64,000 nt of DNA from Molanna angustata (GCA_963576475.1 OY754982.1:13587501-13651500); one strand, 5' to 3'. Numbered from the stretch's first letter, positions 10,930-23,625 are shown. The notes: generated from the sequence alone by a model not told the origin. A program made the numbers and translations.

Positions 10930-11770
10930 AAAATTATTCGAAAAACAATTATTCGAATGCTCAATTTTACGAAAATCAATTTTACGAATGGCAATTATTC
11001 GAATCACATTTTTTCGAAAAACAATTTTCCAACCACACAATTATCAGAATTTACAATTGTTCGAATTTTTATGACGTCATGTTGGTAGTATTGTGAGAGG
11101 AATAAACCATAGATTTTTATTATAATATACTAGATGTCGTAGTTAGCAAATTTTGTATGAATCGAAAACAAATGACTCACTTTTTGCACGGAGTACTACA
11201 TCATATACATAGTATATGATGTTTAATAAAAATCTATGGAATAAACAACATGGCGACGCACCGCGCTGTCAGATATCCTAGGATGTACACCTATTTTTGA
11301 AACCTAAACCTACAAAACTTTGGTAAAAATAGGTTGGTTAGGTTTGTTTATAGTTATAATTGCGACTGGCGTGAGCCAGTTGCATTATATATTTAAAAAA
11401 GTAACTATAATATTAAAATAAAATAACTAAATTGGTGTGAATACTAGATAAACATAAACTGGTGTACAAACTAGACTATCCCGCGCTGTCAAACATCAGT
11501 TATTAAAAATGTGCAAACATACGTACCCAAGTAATAATAGTCTTCATCGAATATATTTTACTGGCAACAAATATGTCAAAGGAGGCAACATAATGACACA
11601 AAAAAATATTAAATTCGGTTAATTGGTTTTCCAACAAATGTTAGTTCGAATAATTTGCTTTCGGACAATTGTCATTCTGATAACTGATTTTCGAAAAATT
11701 GTTATTCGTACAATTGCGCATTCGAACAATTGTGTTTCGAAGAATTTTCATGTAATCGAATTTTTTTTAT
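10930..11770. repeat. Element bounded by clustered ATTCGAA/TTTTCGAA motifs
   Basis: The left block (10930-11060) repeats ACAATTATTCGAA and TTTTACGAAT-like words every 15-25 bp. The right block (11625-11765) holds the same words mostly in reverse orientation (TTCGAATAATT, TTTTCGAAAAATTG, TTCGAACAATTG). The ~560 bp between them contains a hAT-like MITE. Two arrays of one short motif in opposite senses suggest the subterminal regions of a non-autonomous transposon. Its ends could not be fixed. Confidence 0.5.
11108..11238. mobile_element. 131-bp hAT-like MITE with 8-bp target duplications
   Basis: The ends are inverted repeats, CATAGATTTTTATTA and its reverse complement at the right end. Both flanks carry an exact 8-bp direct repeat, GAATAAAC (11100-11107 and 11239-11246). 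Eight-base duplications with CA...TG termini fit the hAT superfamily. There is no coding capacity. Confidence 0.75.
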
Positions 11771-12104
11771 CATATCTTAGCAAACTGGGGCTCAAAATTT
11801 GCGAAAAAATATTTAGAGTGTAACTGCATTTTTATTTTCAGATTTAATAGTACTTTTGGGCCCTCTAATGATATTATGTACTTGAAGCTGGGGATGGTAC
11901 GATATCTTTTGAAAATGTAAAGTATTATGGGAAATTTCTTGATTTTTTCAAATTAAATAATATTCGTTTTATTGCGGATAGAGAATTTTATTATTAACAA
12001 TATACATCCGATCAAATTGACTATTACAGCGCGGCTGACAGGTCTCCCGAAATTAACCTACATTTACTTCCTTTCAAATCAACGAATGACGCGCGACACA
12101 CTAT
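11771..12104. other. Interval without an identified gene
   Basis: AT-rich sequence with no supported feature. Confidence 0.4.
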
Positions 12105-12718
12105 TTTATTTTATTTTATTTTATTTTTTTTTTATTTTATTTTATTTTATTTGGGACACTTACAGACATTGACAATCGCATACAAGAAAGTATATCATAA
12201 TAATTTTATATGATGTCAATATCCAATTGGAAGTGAACACAACATGCGAAGTTCATAAATTATTTACACAAACATATTAAAATATCCAAGATAAAAACAG
12301 TAATAAAAAAACTTATTAAATTAGACATAATTATACAAAACCTATAATAGCATAAAGAAGCAACAAAAAAAGTACAAAGTAAATAAAGAGAACCATATAT
12401 AAAACAATGAAAAGGAATGAAAATTGTGCATATAACAAAAAAAGGGATGAAAACATCAACAGAAATTCTCCTCTCTACTCAGAATCAATAGCATTATTTT
12501 TTTAAATACCTCTCTTGTGTTGCAGAAGATTTCAACTATGTTGGAGTTGCTATGACTATAGTAAATACGGCACATGCGATACAACGGATTATAAAATGAT
12601 ATGTTAGATATACAGAACCCTACGTGAAAAATATTTGGGTTTCTTAGTGATTAAATATTGACGTTATATTTTAAGTCATTGACCAGCTGTGTGTCCATCA
12701 CATTATTTATTATCTTTA
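12105..12718 (-). mobile_element. Jockey-type non-LTR retrotransposon 3' fragment
   Basis: On the minus strand a frame from about 12665 to 12500 reads NPNIFHVGFCISNISFYNPL, then YRMCRIYYSHSN and IVEIFCNTREVFKK. This matches the usual C-terminal pattern of jockey ORF2 (Phe-rich segment, RMCRxYN, then a Phe-Lys ending). A 3' UTR of ~350 bp follows and ends in a (TAAAA)n tail at 12105-12150. The 5' side is cut by the Helitron starting at 12719. Confidence 0.65.
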
Positions 12719-15700
12719 TCTAAAGTAATAAAGCAATCAAAATGTTAGTGTATGTGTGTGTGTGTGTGTGTATGTGTGTGTGTGTGTGTTTGTCTCACGC
12801 CTTCTGAAAAACCAAGAGCATCTAAAAATCTAATTTAATTGCGAACATGTACCAGTATACCTGATGCAGTGTCACGCTAAAAAGAATGCGATAAAAATGC
12901 TGAATTTTAAAAATATTTAAATAATTATTTTTTTCATACAAAATTTTCCAAGTCATATCTGTCAAAAAAGTGTACATTTTGCACGCAAATATCTGTTAGT
13001 TTAAAAGTTAGAAGTAGGTATTTACACAAAAAAAATATATTTTGAAGTATAACTTAGCGTTTAAGTGAAAAACATGGTGAATATTTGGTATAATTATAAT
13101 GTTTAACTTATTTTTAAAGTAAGCCTTTTGTACATAAACGCCGCCATTTTAATATCTTTTCATACAATATTTCATTTTCCCACCGAATGAATATGTTCTT
13201 GAAAATAATAAACCTTTGAAATAAATGTAATTATGAAATAATAAAATGAAACACAAGACATTACGGCAAGTTTTAAGACATATATTGTAAAAATGTGTTA
13301 TTTATTAGTAAAGATATAGGCATAATAAAATTGCATAATTTGTAAATAATATTTGATTTTTCTGACAATTTTCATTTTTATGGCATCGAACAAACCAATG
13401 TAGGTACCTACATATTCAAAAAATGTATCCGAACCATTCGATATTACTTATGTGTTCGAATCGTTTCCATGGCTACAGAAAGAATGTGATATTCAAATAA
13501 AATTTGTTAGGAATCGAATTTATTTAGAAGTTTGTTGTAGGTAGGTACCTACCTAATACTATTTACTTACAAATCAACAATAATATACCTATACTGATTT
13601 CCTATAGGAAAATTATTTTATTTATTTATTTATCAACCGTTTGTCCGATTATAATGAAACTTTGGTGAATTGTCGAGCGTATGCCCAGGATGGTTTTTGG
13701 ATTTAAACTTTTTTCTTATTCTTCTTCTTCTTCGTGTATTTGGTCGTTTTACCTATGAAGGGGGAGTATCCTGGGAAAAGAAGGTCCGACTGTCCCTCCA
13801 TCTCTTCACAGGTCTTCCAGGACGGGTTCTGCATATAAACTTTTTTCTTCTTTTTCTTCAACGTGTACTTGGTCATCTTACCTATGAAGATGAACTATCC
13901 TGGGAGATGAAGGTCCAATTTTCCTTCCATCTCTTTGCAGGTTTCTGGATTTAAACTTTTTTCTTCTTCTTCTTCATCGTCTATTTGGTCATTTTACCTT
14001 TGAAGGTGGACTAACCTGGGAGAAGAATGTCCAATTTTCCTTCCATCTCTTCGCAGGTATCTGGATTTAAACTTATTTCTTCTTCTTCTTCTTCATCGTG
14101 TATTTTTGCTCATTTTACCTATGAAGTTGGAGAATCCTGGGAGAAGAAGGTCCAACTGTCCTTCCATCTCTTCGCAGGTATCTGGGTTTAAACTTTTTTC
14201 TTCTTCTTCGTGTATTTAGTCATTTTACCTATTAAGTAGAGCATCCTGGGAAAAGAAGGTTCTTTCATCTCTTCGCGGTTCTTCCAGGATGGTTTCTGGA
14301 TTTAAACTTTTCTTAACCGACTGATGGGACGGGATGTAATGAAGGGAAGGGAGGCACTAAAGGGCCTGAAGGGACGGGAGGTATAAAACTGCCTGAAGGG
14401 ACGGAAGGTACTGAAGGGCCTGATGGGAAGGGACGTAATGAGGGATTAAAGGGACGGGAGGTACTGAAGGGCCTGAAGCGGCGGGTCCTGGAGTCTAATT
14501 CTTTTTCTTCTTAATTTTATGTAGACCTTTAGGGCAGTTTTTATACAAACTATTTCCTATTGTCTAAATCATCTTCTTCTTCTTTTATGTATACATTTGG
14601 GTCATTTTTTTATAAAAATTATTTCCTTTAGTCTAATTATTATTCTTCTTCATTTAAGTACGTAGACTTTTGGGAGAGTTTTAATACAAACTATTTCCAA
14701 TAGTCTTATTCATTTTCTTTTATGTAGACCTTTTGGTCAGTATTTATACAAACTATTTCCAATAGTCTAAATATTCTTCTTCTTCTTTTTTGTAGACCTT
14801 TGGGTGAGCTTTTATACAATCTATTTCCAATAGTCTAATTCTTCTATTAGGTATATGTATTTTTACTTATTTTATGTAGACCATTGGAATAGTTTTTTAT
14901 ACAAACTATTTCTTATAGTCTTATACTTATTTTTCTCTTTTTTATTTAGTCTTTTGGGTTAGTTTTAAGTCTAATAGTCTATTGTGCAGAAATATTATTA
15001 ACGATATGCACACTTGATGAAAATACATATGAAATGAATGGGATATGGGATGTGACGATATAACCTGCACTAGAATCTTTTCAATACTTTTGTTTAATTA
15101 AATTTAAACCATTTACATATATCATCCTATTTTGAATAATTTTCAACACCCAATATTTAAAGAATGGGGGTTGTGGCCATTACTGAACTCTTCACAACAT
15201 TTATATTCAAATTAAAAACTATTTACTATAGTTCAAGTCTTCTTCTTCTTCGTTAATGAAGACTTTCAGTCAAATTGAGCAAAAATATAATGCACACTTG
15301 ATGAAAAAATATAAAAACGAATGGGATGTGACCAATACTAGATCTTTTCAGTACCTACGTTTGTTTAATCAAATTTTAACCACATCCCAACATCGAAAAT
15401 TACTAAATTTTCAATAGGTACACATTACAATTTGTTTTCGATGATAATATTTAAAAATGGGGGTTGTGGCCAAACCAATCTCTTTACAACGTTGATAAAC
15501 AGTCATATTTAAAACCATTACGCATAGTCCATGCGAGCAGAATATTATACTTCATTCACACTTTATAGCAATATATAAAAAAGAATGGGTTGTGGCCATC
15601 ACTTGAACATTTTACAATACTTAAACTCAATCAAATTTCAAACCACTTTTTATAGTCTGATATTGCAAAATAATTGGGTGACAATATTATAAAAACGATT

Positions 15701-15754
15701 GCTTTTTCTTTCACAATTTTACATTCTTGGCCAACGGCGGGACATAAAAGCTAG
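12719..15754 (+). mobile_element. Family B non-autonomous Helitron, copy B1 (3.0 kb)
   Basis: It begins 5'-TCTAAAGTAATAAAGC after a host A and ends ...GACATAAAAG-CTAG before a host T, matching the Helitron rule of insertion between A and T with no duplication. A GGCC/GGC-containing stem lies just before the end. Inside are a (GT)n tract near the 5' end (12750-12790), ~900 bp shared with copy B2, a block of family C-like repeats (13625-14490), many ~60-75 bp imperfect repeats around TTTATACAAACTATTTCC, and a terminal ~750 bp. There is no Rep/helicase coding. Confidence 0.75.
13625..14490 (+). repeat. Family C-like tandem block inside Helitron B1
   Basis: Repeats containing TGAAACTTTGGTGAATTG, TTCTTCTTCTTC, TTTTACCTATGAAG and TCCTTCCATCTCTTCGCAGG occur in series, followed by a GAAGGGACGGGAGGTACT-type minisatellite (14330-14480). 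The same blocks in the same order form the body of the Helitron at 38289-39535. Copy B2 lacks this block, so it was gained by B1 or lost from B2. Confidence 0.7.
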
Positions 15755-16609
15755 TATTAAATAAACATGCCACGCCATGAAAAAGGAATGGAAAAAGGAA
15801 AAAAAAAGGTTTTTTTGTGTACTGGGATACTGAGCGTTCTTTCAGTATATGAACGATATGTTTTTCATATTCCGCCATTTACCTTGTTTACAAAAGTATT
15901 ATAAAAATCATTGATAGTTATTTCTATTTTTTTCTAGATAGGTATTTCATTTATTGTTTTATATTTACATGTTTTATTTTTGAATATATGAAAACCTATA
16001 AGTGCATAAACATTATTTATTATGAATCAAATAACTGTCTATCTCAATTATATTTTTTGTGTGCTCAAATTAACTAAATTTTTTTCTTTTAGTTTTTTAT
16101 TGAAGTAAGTGAAAATGTTTAACTTTTATTAACGTGTCTCCTTCTTTAAATTTTAATGTTTTTTTTTTACTTCTTAATTGCTTTAGCAATTATAGCTTCA
16201 ACATCATGTGGTACAAATTCAATACTCCCAAGATTTTTTTAATAAAATCGACATATAAAATTCGTCAATTTATTTTAAAGACGCATTATGTGTGTACCTA
16301 ATTACTTAATTTGTCCACTTAATCTCATTTATTGTATTTTATTCAATACGATACTGTAGCATCATTTCAAAATCCCATTTATAAAGAGACAAATAAACAC
16401 CATCGGTTAATTCAAACAGAAACATTTTTTTTTCAAAGTATCAAATAACGATGTGTAAATTTAAAATTATTAACTTGATACTTTAGCTGTAGTGCACTAG
16501 CTTAGAAGAGTGCTTCCACTATTTTCAATCTGTTTTATTGTCATCGTTTTCGAGTGTCCCGCAAGAGTCGGGTAATCGAAAAAACTATAAGGAAAATAAC
16601 TCACATAAT

Positions 16610-16765
16610 TTGGCAATGAGGTTCACACCTATTCAAAATGTTGCTTTCTTAGGTGACACGTGACTGGTGTGGGGGAAAACACCAATTGGGCCGTGCTTAG
16701 TTTTATATAGCGACCTGTCAACGGTTAACCCACATTGTGGAATATTCCGTGATGATCTGAATAAA
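16610..16765 (-). repeat. ~150-bp dispersed repeat, copy 3 (diverged)
   Basis: On the minus strand the core ATATTCCACAATG-T-GGGTTAACC follows CACGGA and is followed by a CACCTAAGAAAGCAACA block. The same order occurs at 22703 and 61712 on the plus strand. Confidence 0.5.
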
Positions 16766-16802
16766 TAATCTGACATAAATTAGTCATCAGAGTCAAAAAA
16801 GA

Positions 16803-17035
16803 TTACTGGGTTGTTACTGTGGCGTTTTTCTGCTTAAATAGAGCCTGAAATTTCTCCCCGATGTTGGCATTGTTGAGTAGCCCTTGGGACACGACACGAA
16901 CAGCCATCATAAAGAACGTGCTCCTTGCGGAGATGATGGAAGGATTCAAGTCTACGCACTTGAATCCCTGTGCCAGTGATGCAGACATCATTTAGTTAAC
17001 AACTCTTCCACATACTCTGAGAGCTTGCTAATTGC
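16803..17035 (-). pseudogene. Unidentified broken reading frame
   Basis: A minus-strand frame ends at 16803 after a stretch containing FKCVDLNPSIISARSTFFMM and GEKFQALFKQKNATVTTQ. An upstream frame reads LMLNAISKLSEYVEELLTK before a stop at about 16991. Together these look like two parts of one protein split by a frameshift, with good amino-acid composition. I do not recognise the family. It could be a relic of a gene, a retrocopy or an element. Both parts may also be chance. Confidence 0.3.
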
Positions 17036-19052
17036 ATTCAACATAAGCGGTTTTCACCGTTTTCTACAAAATTGCACCATTCCTCCGTTCCCTTTACAAA
17101 CGTGTTGTGTATCTATGATATTTTGTTTCGTTTATAAATACTTTTTTATTGTTTGGTATCGTAACTAACATATTTTTCTTTATAATAATTATTTCTTACA
17201 AGAATTGGATTGATTAGAAAACATTAATGTAAGGTAACTTTTACAAAAAAAAAAGATTCATTTGTATGTAAGAATTTTGTGTGTAGTTGTATGTACATAC
17301 ATAAACTCATTTTTCAACAAATTTGAACTATTAGACATGATTAGATTTAATCAGCTGTCTTATTTTAGTGTTTTTTGTGTACTAGTAAATGGTCCACTAA
17401 AAAGCAATGCAGCATTGTTTGTTTTATAAATTATGTAGAATATATAACTCTCTTTCAACCAGCAAATAAAATAATATAAATAAAATAACCTCACGGAAAA
17501 AAGATTAGAGTAAAAGTTCTACCTGTAAATTCTTGATTCATATCCTTTTATTAATATGAATTATTTTAATGTACCTACGATTTTCTTCCTCATTGTTATT
17601 TTCTTTATTTCGTTTAAGCTTTGGAATATAATATATTCACTGTTCTTCTTCTTTTTCTTTTCAGCCATCTCTCCACTACTGGATATAAGACTCCTTCAAC
17701 TTTTTCCACCCCACTTAATCCTGGGCATCCCTGTACAACTAATATTATCACTAGGTACCATTAAAACACAAGCGCTTGTTCTTTTGCTTTAGTACACGCG
17801 CTTTGTTATCTTGTATAATATTTTGTGGGTTTTAAGAAATTATCGAATGGCAATGAGCGATGGCAAAATGTAGGAATTAATTTGTACAATAAATAAATAT
17901 TATGAACGAGATTAATATAAATCAATGGTAATCTGCATTGCGACTAGCAAGTTTCGATCAAAACTTGGATTCAATAATTATAATAGTATCGGTAGGTAGT
18001 AAAAAAAAATAAAAGTTTCATTACAGCTAAAAGATAAAAATAATTAGGTTTAAAAAATCTCCAATATACTTACCAGTATAAGTGAAAACGACAAATTCTT
18101 CAAAAAAAATTCTGATCGGCGAATATCAACTAACTTTGTATTTAGAAATTTATTTAATTTATATAAATAATATCCGTGAACCATATTTGCTATGACACTA
18201 AGAGTTATCGAAGAAAAACTTGATTCCGAAATCTCTTTTCCAATATCTTCTTAATAATTCACTTAAACTCATTTCGAGGGTGATTTCACGACTAACTATT
18301 TTTTATTTTTTATCCGTGATAAAAATTGAATTAAAATTGACTTCATTGAAAATGGTTATGAGATTATTTTTTTTTGATAGATTTACATAATCAAAACTGA
18401 TATATTATTATTGATCCTTTATTTCAAATCCTCACGATGAAATCAATTATATAAACAATTGAATCAACGATACTATTGACTTTTCAATAAAATGTTTTTC
18501 ATTAATTTTTCCCCAATCAAAACTCACTACATTTAAAAGACATTTAATAATAATTCAATATCATTACAATCAATCATTATGGGATATGAAACATATTCAA
18601 TATAATTATTATTAATTAAAAATAAAACACAAACCCTGTATATACCTCTGTATGCAGGTAACTAAGACAAACAACGTGTATGGAGATCGTACCAGGTAAC
18701 ATCTTATACCGCATATTATTAACGCGTTGCCGATTAGAATAAGTAATATTTTAAAGTCTGACGAAACGAAAATAGTAACTATAAAAAATACTCTTAAATA
18801 TCTGTATCTGAAATCAAGCGTTCGTTAGACTTTGAATTATTGTTGTTGATTAATTATAGGTATAATGTATATAATGTGTAAGGTTTATTTCAATTTTTTT
18901 TTTTAGTTTCTGTTTCTTTAATATTTGAGATAAGTTTATGAAATAATTTTATGTGAAATTTATAATATTATGTGAAAAAGAGAATCTGCTCTGCCAAAAA
19001 ACTGTTTTGCAGTTTGGCGGGAAAATAAACATGTATAACTTTTTATTAAAAA

Positions 19053-21551
19053 CTAGCTTTTTTGTCCCGCCGTTGGCCAAGAATGTAAATTAGTGAAGGA
19101 ATAAGCAATCTTTTATATAATATTGTCACAAAAAATATTTGCTAATTCGTAGTATGAAAAGTAGTTTGAAATTTAATTGAGTTTAAGCGATGTAAAATGT
19201 TCAAGTGATGGCCACAACCCATTTGTTTTTATATATATAAGTAGGTACATACAATTTCTGCACGCATGGACTATGGTAAATGGTTTTAAATATGACTGAT
19301 TATAAAGAGACAACGTTGTAAAGAGTTTGGATTTGGCCACAACCCCTATTTTTATATATTGTCATCGAACGCAAATGTGTTTTAAATATTTAGTAATTTT
19401 GGATGATGGGAAATGGCTTAAAATTCAATAAACAAAAGTACTGAAAAGATTCTAGTGTTGGTCACATCCCATTCGTTTTTATATTTTTCGTCAAGTGTGC
19501 ATACCTATAGATTATTATATTTTTGCACAATAAAACTGATCTGCATTACAGAAGAAGACTTAAATAGTTTTTAATTTGAATATAAACGTTGTGAAGAGTC
19601 CAGTAATGGCCACAACCCCGATTTTTTATTATATTGTCATCAAAATCAAATATGTAGTTATTGAAAATTAAGCAATATATGATGATATAATAAATGGTGT
19701 AAATTTCGATTGAAAAAAAGTATTGAGAAGATTCTAGTGATGGTCACATCCCATTCGTTTTATGTATTTTCGTCAAGTGTGCATGTTGTTTATAATATTT
19801 CTATACAATAGACTATAAGACTTAAAACTAACCCAAAAGACTAAATGAAAAAAAAGAATAAGTATAAGACTATATGTAACAAATAGTTTGTAATAAAAAC
19901 TGATTCAATGGTCTACATAAAAGATGCAATAGAAGAATTACACAATAGTAAATGTATTATATAAAAAACTGACCAAATGGTCTTCATAAAAGAAGAAGAA
20001 GATGAATTGAACTATAGGAAATATTTTATATAAAATTCACCCAACGTCTACATTAAATAAGAAAACGAAGAATTATACTAAAGGAAATAGTTTGCATAAA
20101 AACTAACCAAAAGATCTACAAAAAATAAGAAAAAGAAGAATTAGACTATAGAAAGTAGTTAATATAAAAACTGACCCAAAGGTCTACATATTAGAAGAAT
20201 AATTATACGTCAGGAAATAGATTGTATAAAAACTAACGCAAAGGTCAACATAAAAGAAGATAAAGAAGAATTAGACTAAAGGAAAAGTTTGTATGAAAAC
20301 TCTCCCTTGGTCTACATAAAAGAGGAAAAATTAGACTATAGGAAGTTAGTTTATACAAAATTCAACAAAGTTTTACATAAAATTAGAAAAAGAAGAATTA
20401 CGTTTAAAGAAATAGTTGGTATCAAAACTGGCCCAGAGGTCTACATAAAATAAGAAGAAAAAGAATTAGATAATAGGAATAAGTTTGTATAAAAACTCAC
20501 CCAAAGGGCTACATAAAAGAAGATGAATTAGACTATAGGAAATAGTTTATTTATGAACTGTCCCAAATGACTTCACAAAAGATGAGGAAGAAGAATTAAA
20601 CTCCAAGAAAAAGCTTGTATAAAAAATCACCCAAAGGTCTACTTAAATAAAAGAAGAATTTCACTATAGGAAATAGTTTGTAGATTGAATGACATGTGTA
20701 TTGTAGTTAACCTTAGATAGTTTAATAATTTTCCTCTACGAAATTAGTATATTGTTGGTTTTTTAGTAAGTATTAGTTATGTAGGTACCTACCTACAATG
20801 ATGTTCTAAATTAATTCGAATTCGATTTATAACAAATTTTATTTGAATATCAGAATGTGTCCTTAACCATAGTAACCATAGAACATGTAAAAAATATCAA
20901 ATGGTTTGTAGACATTTTTTGAATAATATGTAGGTACCTACATTGGTTTGTTCGATGCCATAAAAATGAAAATTGTCCGAAATATCAAATATTATGTATA
21001 TACAAATTATGCAATTTAATTATGCCTATATCTTTACTAATAATTAACAGACTTTTACAATATACGTCTTAAAACTTGCTGTAATGTCTTGTGTTTCATT
21101 TTATTATTTCATAATTTCATTTATTTCAAAGGTTTATTATTTTCAAGAACATATTCATTCGGTAGGAAAATGAAATATTGTATGAAAAGATATTAAAATG
21201 GCGGCGTTTATGTACAAAACGCTTACTTTAAAAATAAGTTAAACATTGTAATTTTACAAAATATTCACCATGTTTTTCACTTAAACGCTAAGTTATACTT
21301 GAAAATATATTTTTTTCGTATAAATACGTACTTCTAACTTTTAAACTAACAGATATTTGCGTGCAAAATGTACACTTTTTTGACAGATATGACTTGGAAA
21401 ATTTTGTGTGAAAAAATAATTATTGAAATATCTTTAAAATTCAGCATTTTTATCGCATTCTTTTTAGCGTGACACTGCATCAGGTATACTGGTACATGTT
21501 CGCACATAAATTAGATTTTTAGATGCTCTTGGTTTTTCAGAAGGCGTGAGA

Positions 21552-21596
<45 letters not shown>

Positions 21597-21625
21597 TAAC
21601 ATTTTGATTGCTTTATTACTTTAGA
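19053..21625 (-). mobile_element. Family B non-autonomous Helitron, copy B2 (2.6 kb, inverted)
   Basis: On the minus strand it starts TCTAAAGTAATAAAGC after a host A (21625) and ends CTAG (19053) before a host T. It aligns with B1 over the 5' ~900 bp, the ~60-75-bp repeat array (about 19800-20690) and the 3' ~750 bp, including the shared GTTGGCCAAGAATG end block. It lacks the family C block. A (CA)n tract at 21553-21592 mirrors the (GT)n tract of B1. Confidence 0.75.
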
Positions 21626-22702
21626 TTAAATAAATTTAATAAAAATAGAAGTATACTTATATAAAGATTGTGTTTTAATATTTTTTTTAAATGAACTTCT
21701 ACATAGTTCCTCACATCAATTACGAATAAATATTATTATTTATTACAATAATAATTCAATATGATTCAGAATTATTACAAGGACGCTAGTTACTTGGGTA
21801 TGTGTAGCTAAATTTTATTTAATTGCTCCTCTATAAAAAAAGCTAAATCTGGATGTAATTTAATTCATAATATCTTCGTATGATATTGCTATTACTTTGT
21901 GGCACATTTTGACAAATTACAAATAAACAAAAATATATACAATAACTTCGGTTGAGTATTTTCGATTTAACGCTTTCGAAGCTAACTGCTTCTTTCTCCG
22001 GACAAACTTGTAATAAATCAGAACGTGTGCATGTGCTTAAAGCTTGTGACATATTGGAACTAACGATACGAAGGGAGCGGGAAGAGGTAAGTTACAATAA
22101 ATTATAATAAGCGGAAACATAAGAAATATTAGCGTTTGACCGAAAATACTCAAATTTGTGGATAATACAAAGTTATTGTATATATTTTTATTTATGGGCA
22201 ATAAATTTAATTCATTTTATATGTTCACTTACACCGAATCATCGGTTATAGTGAACACCTTTGTTGACTGTCCATAGTGACCACCTCCGATTTCTACATT
22301 ATTATCTTAGTTTACTTTAATCCAGACGAGCTTAGTGTGACATACTTATCAGATTTTTTAGACATAGTAATTGGATGCATCGTTAAAAAAAATCATTCAT
22401 TGTATTGTTAGTACCAACTTACTTCTATGATTATTTAATATACATCAATTGTGGACAAAAGTAATTGGTCTGTCTTTTTTTCATTTCTAATAAGACTGTG
22501 TTTGTCCCTTTAATAATACTGAGGTTGGAGATTATTTGATAAAGGTTGGCAAATAATAAATGTCATCATTAAAAAAAACATTCAAAGCAATAAAAAATAC
22601 TAACAAAATTTTATCATAAATTTTCTCATTATGTACACTGTACTGAACACATAACATGTGATGTAATAAATAGCAAAATGATGTTTTTTTTTTTAATAAG
22701 AA
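21626..22702. other. Interval without an identified gene
   Basis: AT-rich sequence. A GGTAAGT word follows a slightly GC-richer stretch at about 22086-22092 on the plus strand, but no coding exon supports a splice donor there. Confidence 0.35.
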
Positions 22703-22855
22703 ATCATTCATACTTATCACGGCATATTCCACAATGTAGGGTAACCAGCGTGTGCGGGTGTGCATTACCTTATAAAATGGAGCACAACACATGCGTGTAT
22801 CGACTCACCTGCACCTGTCTCGACCTAAAAAGACACTTGATTCAGAATGGGTGGT
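22703..22855 (+). repeat. ~150-bp dispersed repeat, copy 1
   Basis: The core CACGGCATATTCCACAATG, then GGGTAACCAGCG, GTGTGCATTACC, TTATAAAATGGAGC, CACCT and AAAAAG...TCAGAATGG recurs in the same order at 61712-61855. Diverged copies lie at 16610-16765 and 26712-26768 on the minus strand. The family is not identified. Confidence 0.6.
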
Positions 22856-23359
22856 AAAAGTCACGTAATAAAAGAAAGTAAATTTTATTATGATTTTATT
22901 TAAATCCATATGCAACATTTCTGTGACGATGAAGTATGACTATGTAAGCACTGTAAAAACTTATTTAATAATAATAATATGTATAGGTAATATTAATTTT
23001 TATTTCAATGTATCCCATTATGGATACTATACACAGCAAATTATTTATTAAACACTGAAATACATAAACATTTTAGATAAAGAAGACGATAATAATCACT
23101 ATTGACTAGTGCTTAGTACTTCTGGAATGCTGACAGGTGCTCTCATATTAGAGGGTAGGTACTGCTTATGGAAAATGTAAACTTTACATAATATACTTAA
23201 GTATATAAACAAATAATGCTCGTTTATTATAAGTATTTTATGTGTACATAATATATATAAAAAAAGGTTTTAATAGCATTGCAAGTCATTATTTTTTCTA
23301 ATGGCAGCATCTGAATATTTTACTGAACATAAAATTATTTGTAACTCCATTCATCTGTC
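22856..23359. other. Interval without an identified gene
   Basis: AT-rich sequence with no supported feature. Confidence 0.4.
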
Positions 23360-23362
23360 TTA

Positions 23363-23625
23363 TTTGAGTCGTATTGTATCAAAAACAGCAATCTGTCCTC
23401 GGACTGATTTCAAACCAATTAAAAAAGACTTTTTTTTTATAATTTGCTGCTGTCAGAAACAACCGTATACCCTAATTTTCACATTATTAAGTCTTAATTA
23501 TTTGAAAATAAGGGTATAGTATACAGTAGTTTTTGACAGCAGCAAATTAAAAAAAAAGTTTTTTTTTAATTTGCTCGAAATCATTCCGAGAACAGATTGC
23601 TGTTTTTGATACTATACGACTCATT
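23363..23625. repeat. Long imperfect palindrome (foldback), arms ~120 bp
   Basis: The left arm contains TGAGTCGTATTGTATCAAAA, AGCAATCTGT and ATTTGCTGCTGTCAG. The right arm contains the complements CTGACAGC-like AATTT, ACAGATTGCT and TTTTGATACTATACGACTCA. The loop is ~20 bp at about 23483-23502. A plus-strand open frame (23301-23519) is only one arm of this structure. Confidence 0.75.

Larger units (their letters stand above)
15755..19052. other. 3.3-kb spacer between the inverted Helitrons
   Basis: Mostly AT-rich sequence with no recognisable gene. It contains a diverged copy of the ~150-bp dispersed repeat (16610-16765, minus strand) and an unidentified broken open frame (16803-17035, minus). 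It shows no homology between its two edges, so it is host DNA or an older insertion lying between two independent Helitrons. Confidence 0.5.

Noticed and set aside
12719..21625. A single 8.9-kb transposon with long terminal inverted repeats
   Set aside because: Each arm independently has Helitron 5' TC and 3' CTAG ends with host A and T, the arms differ by an ~870-bp block, and no target duplication brackets the whole.
22080..22095. Plus-strand splice donor (GAGGTAAGT)
   Set aside because: The upstream sequence is not convincingly coding and no partner acceptor or domain is visible. A consensus donor word alone is expected by chance.
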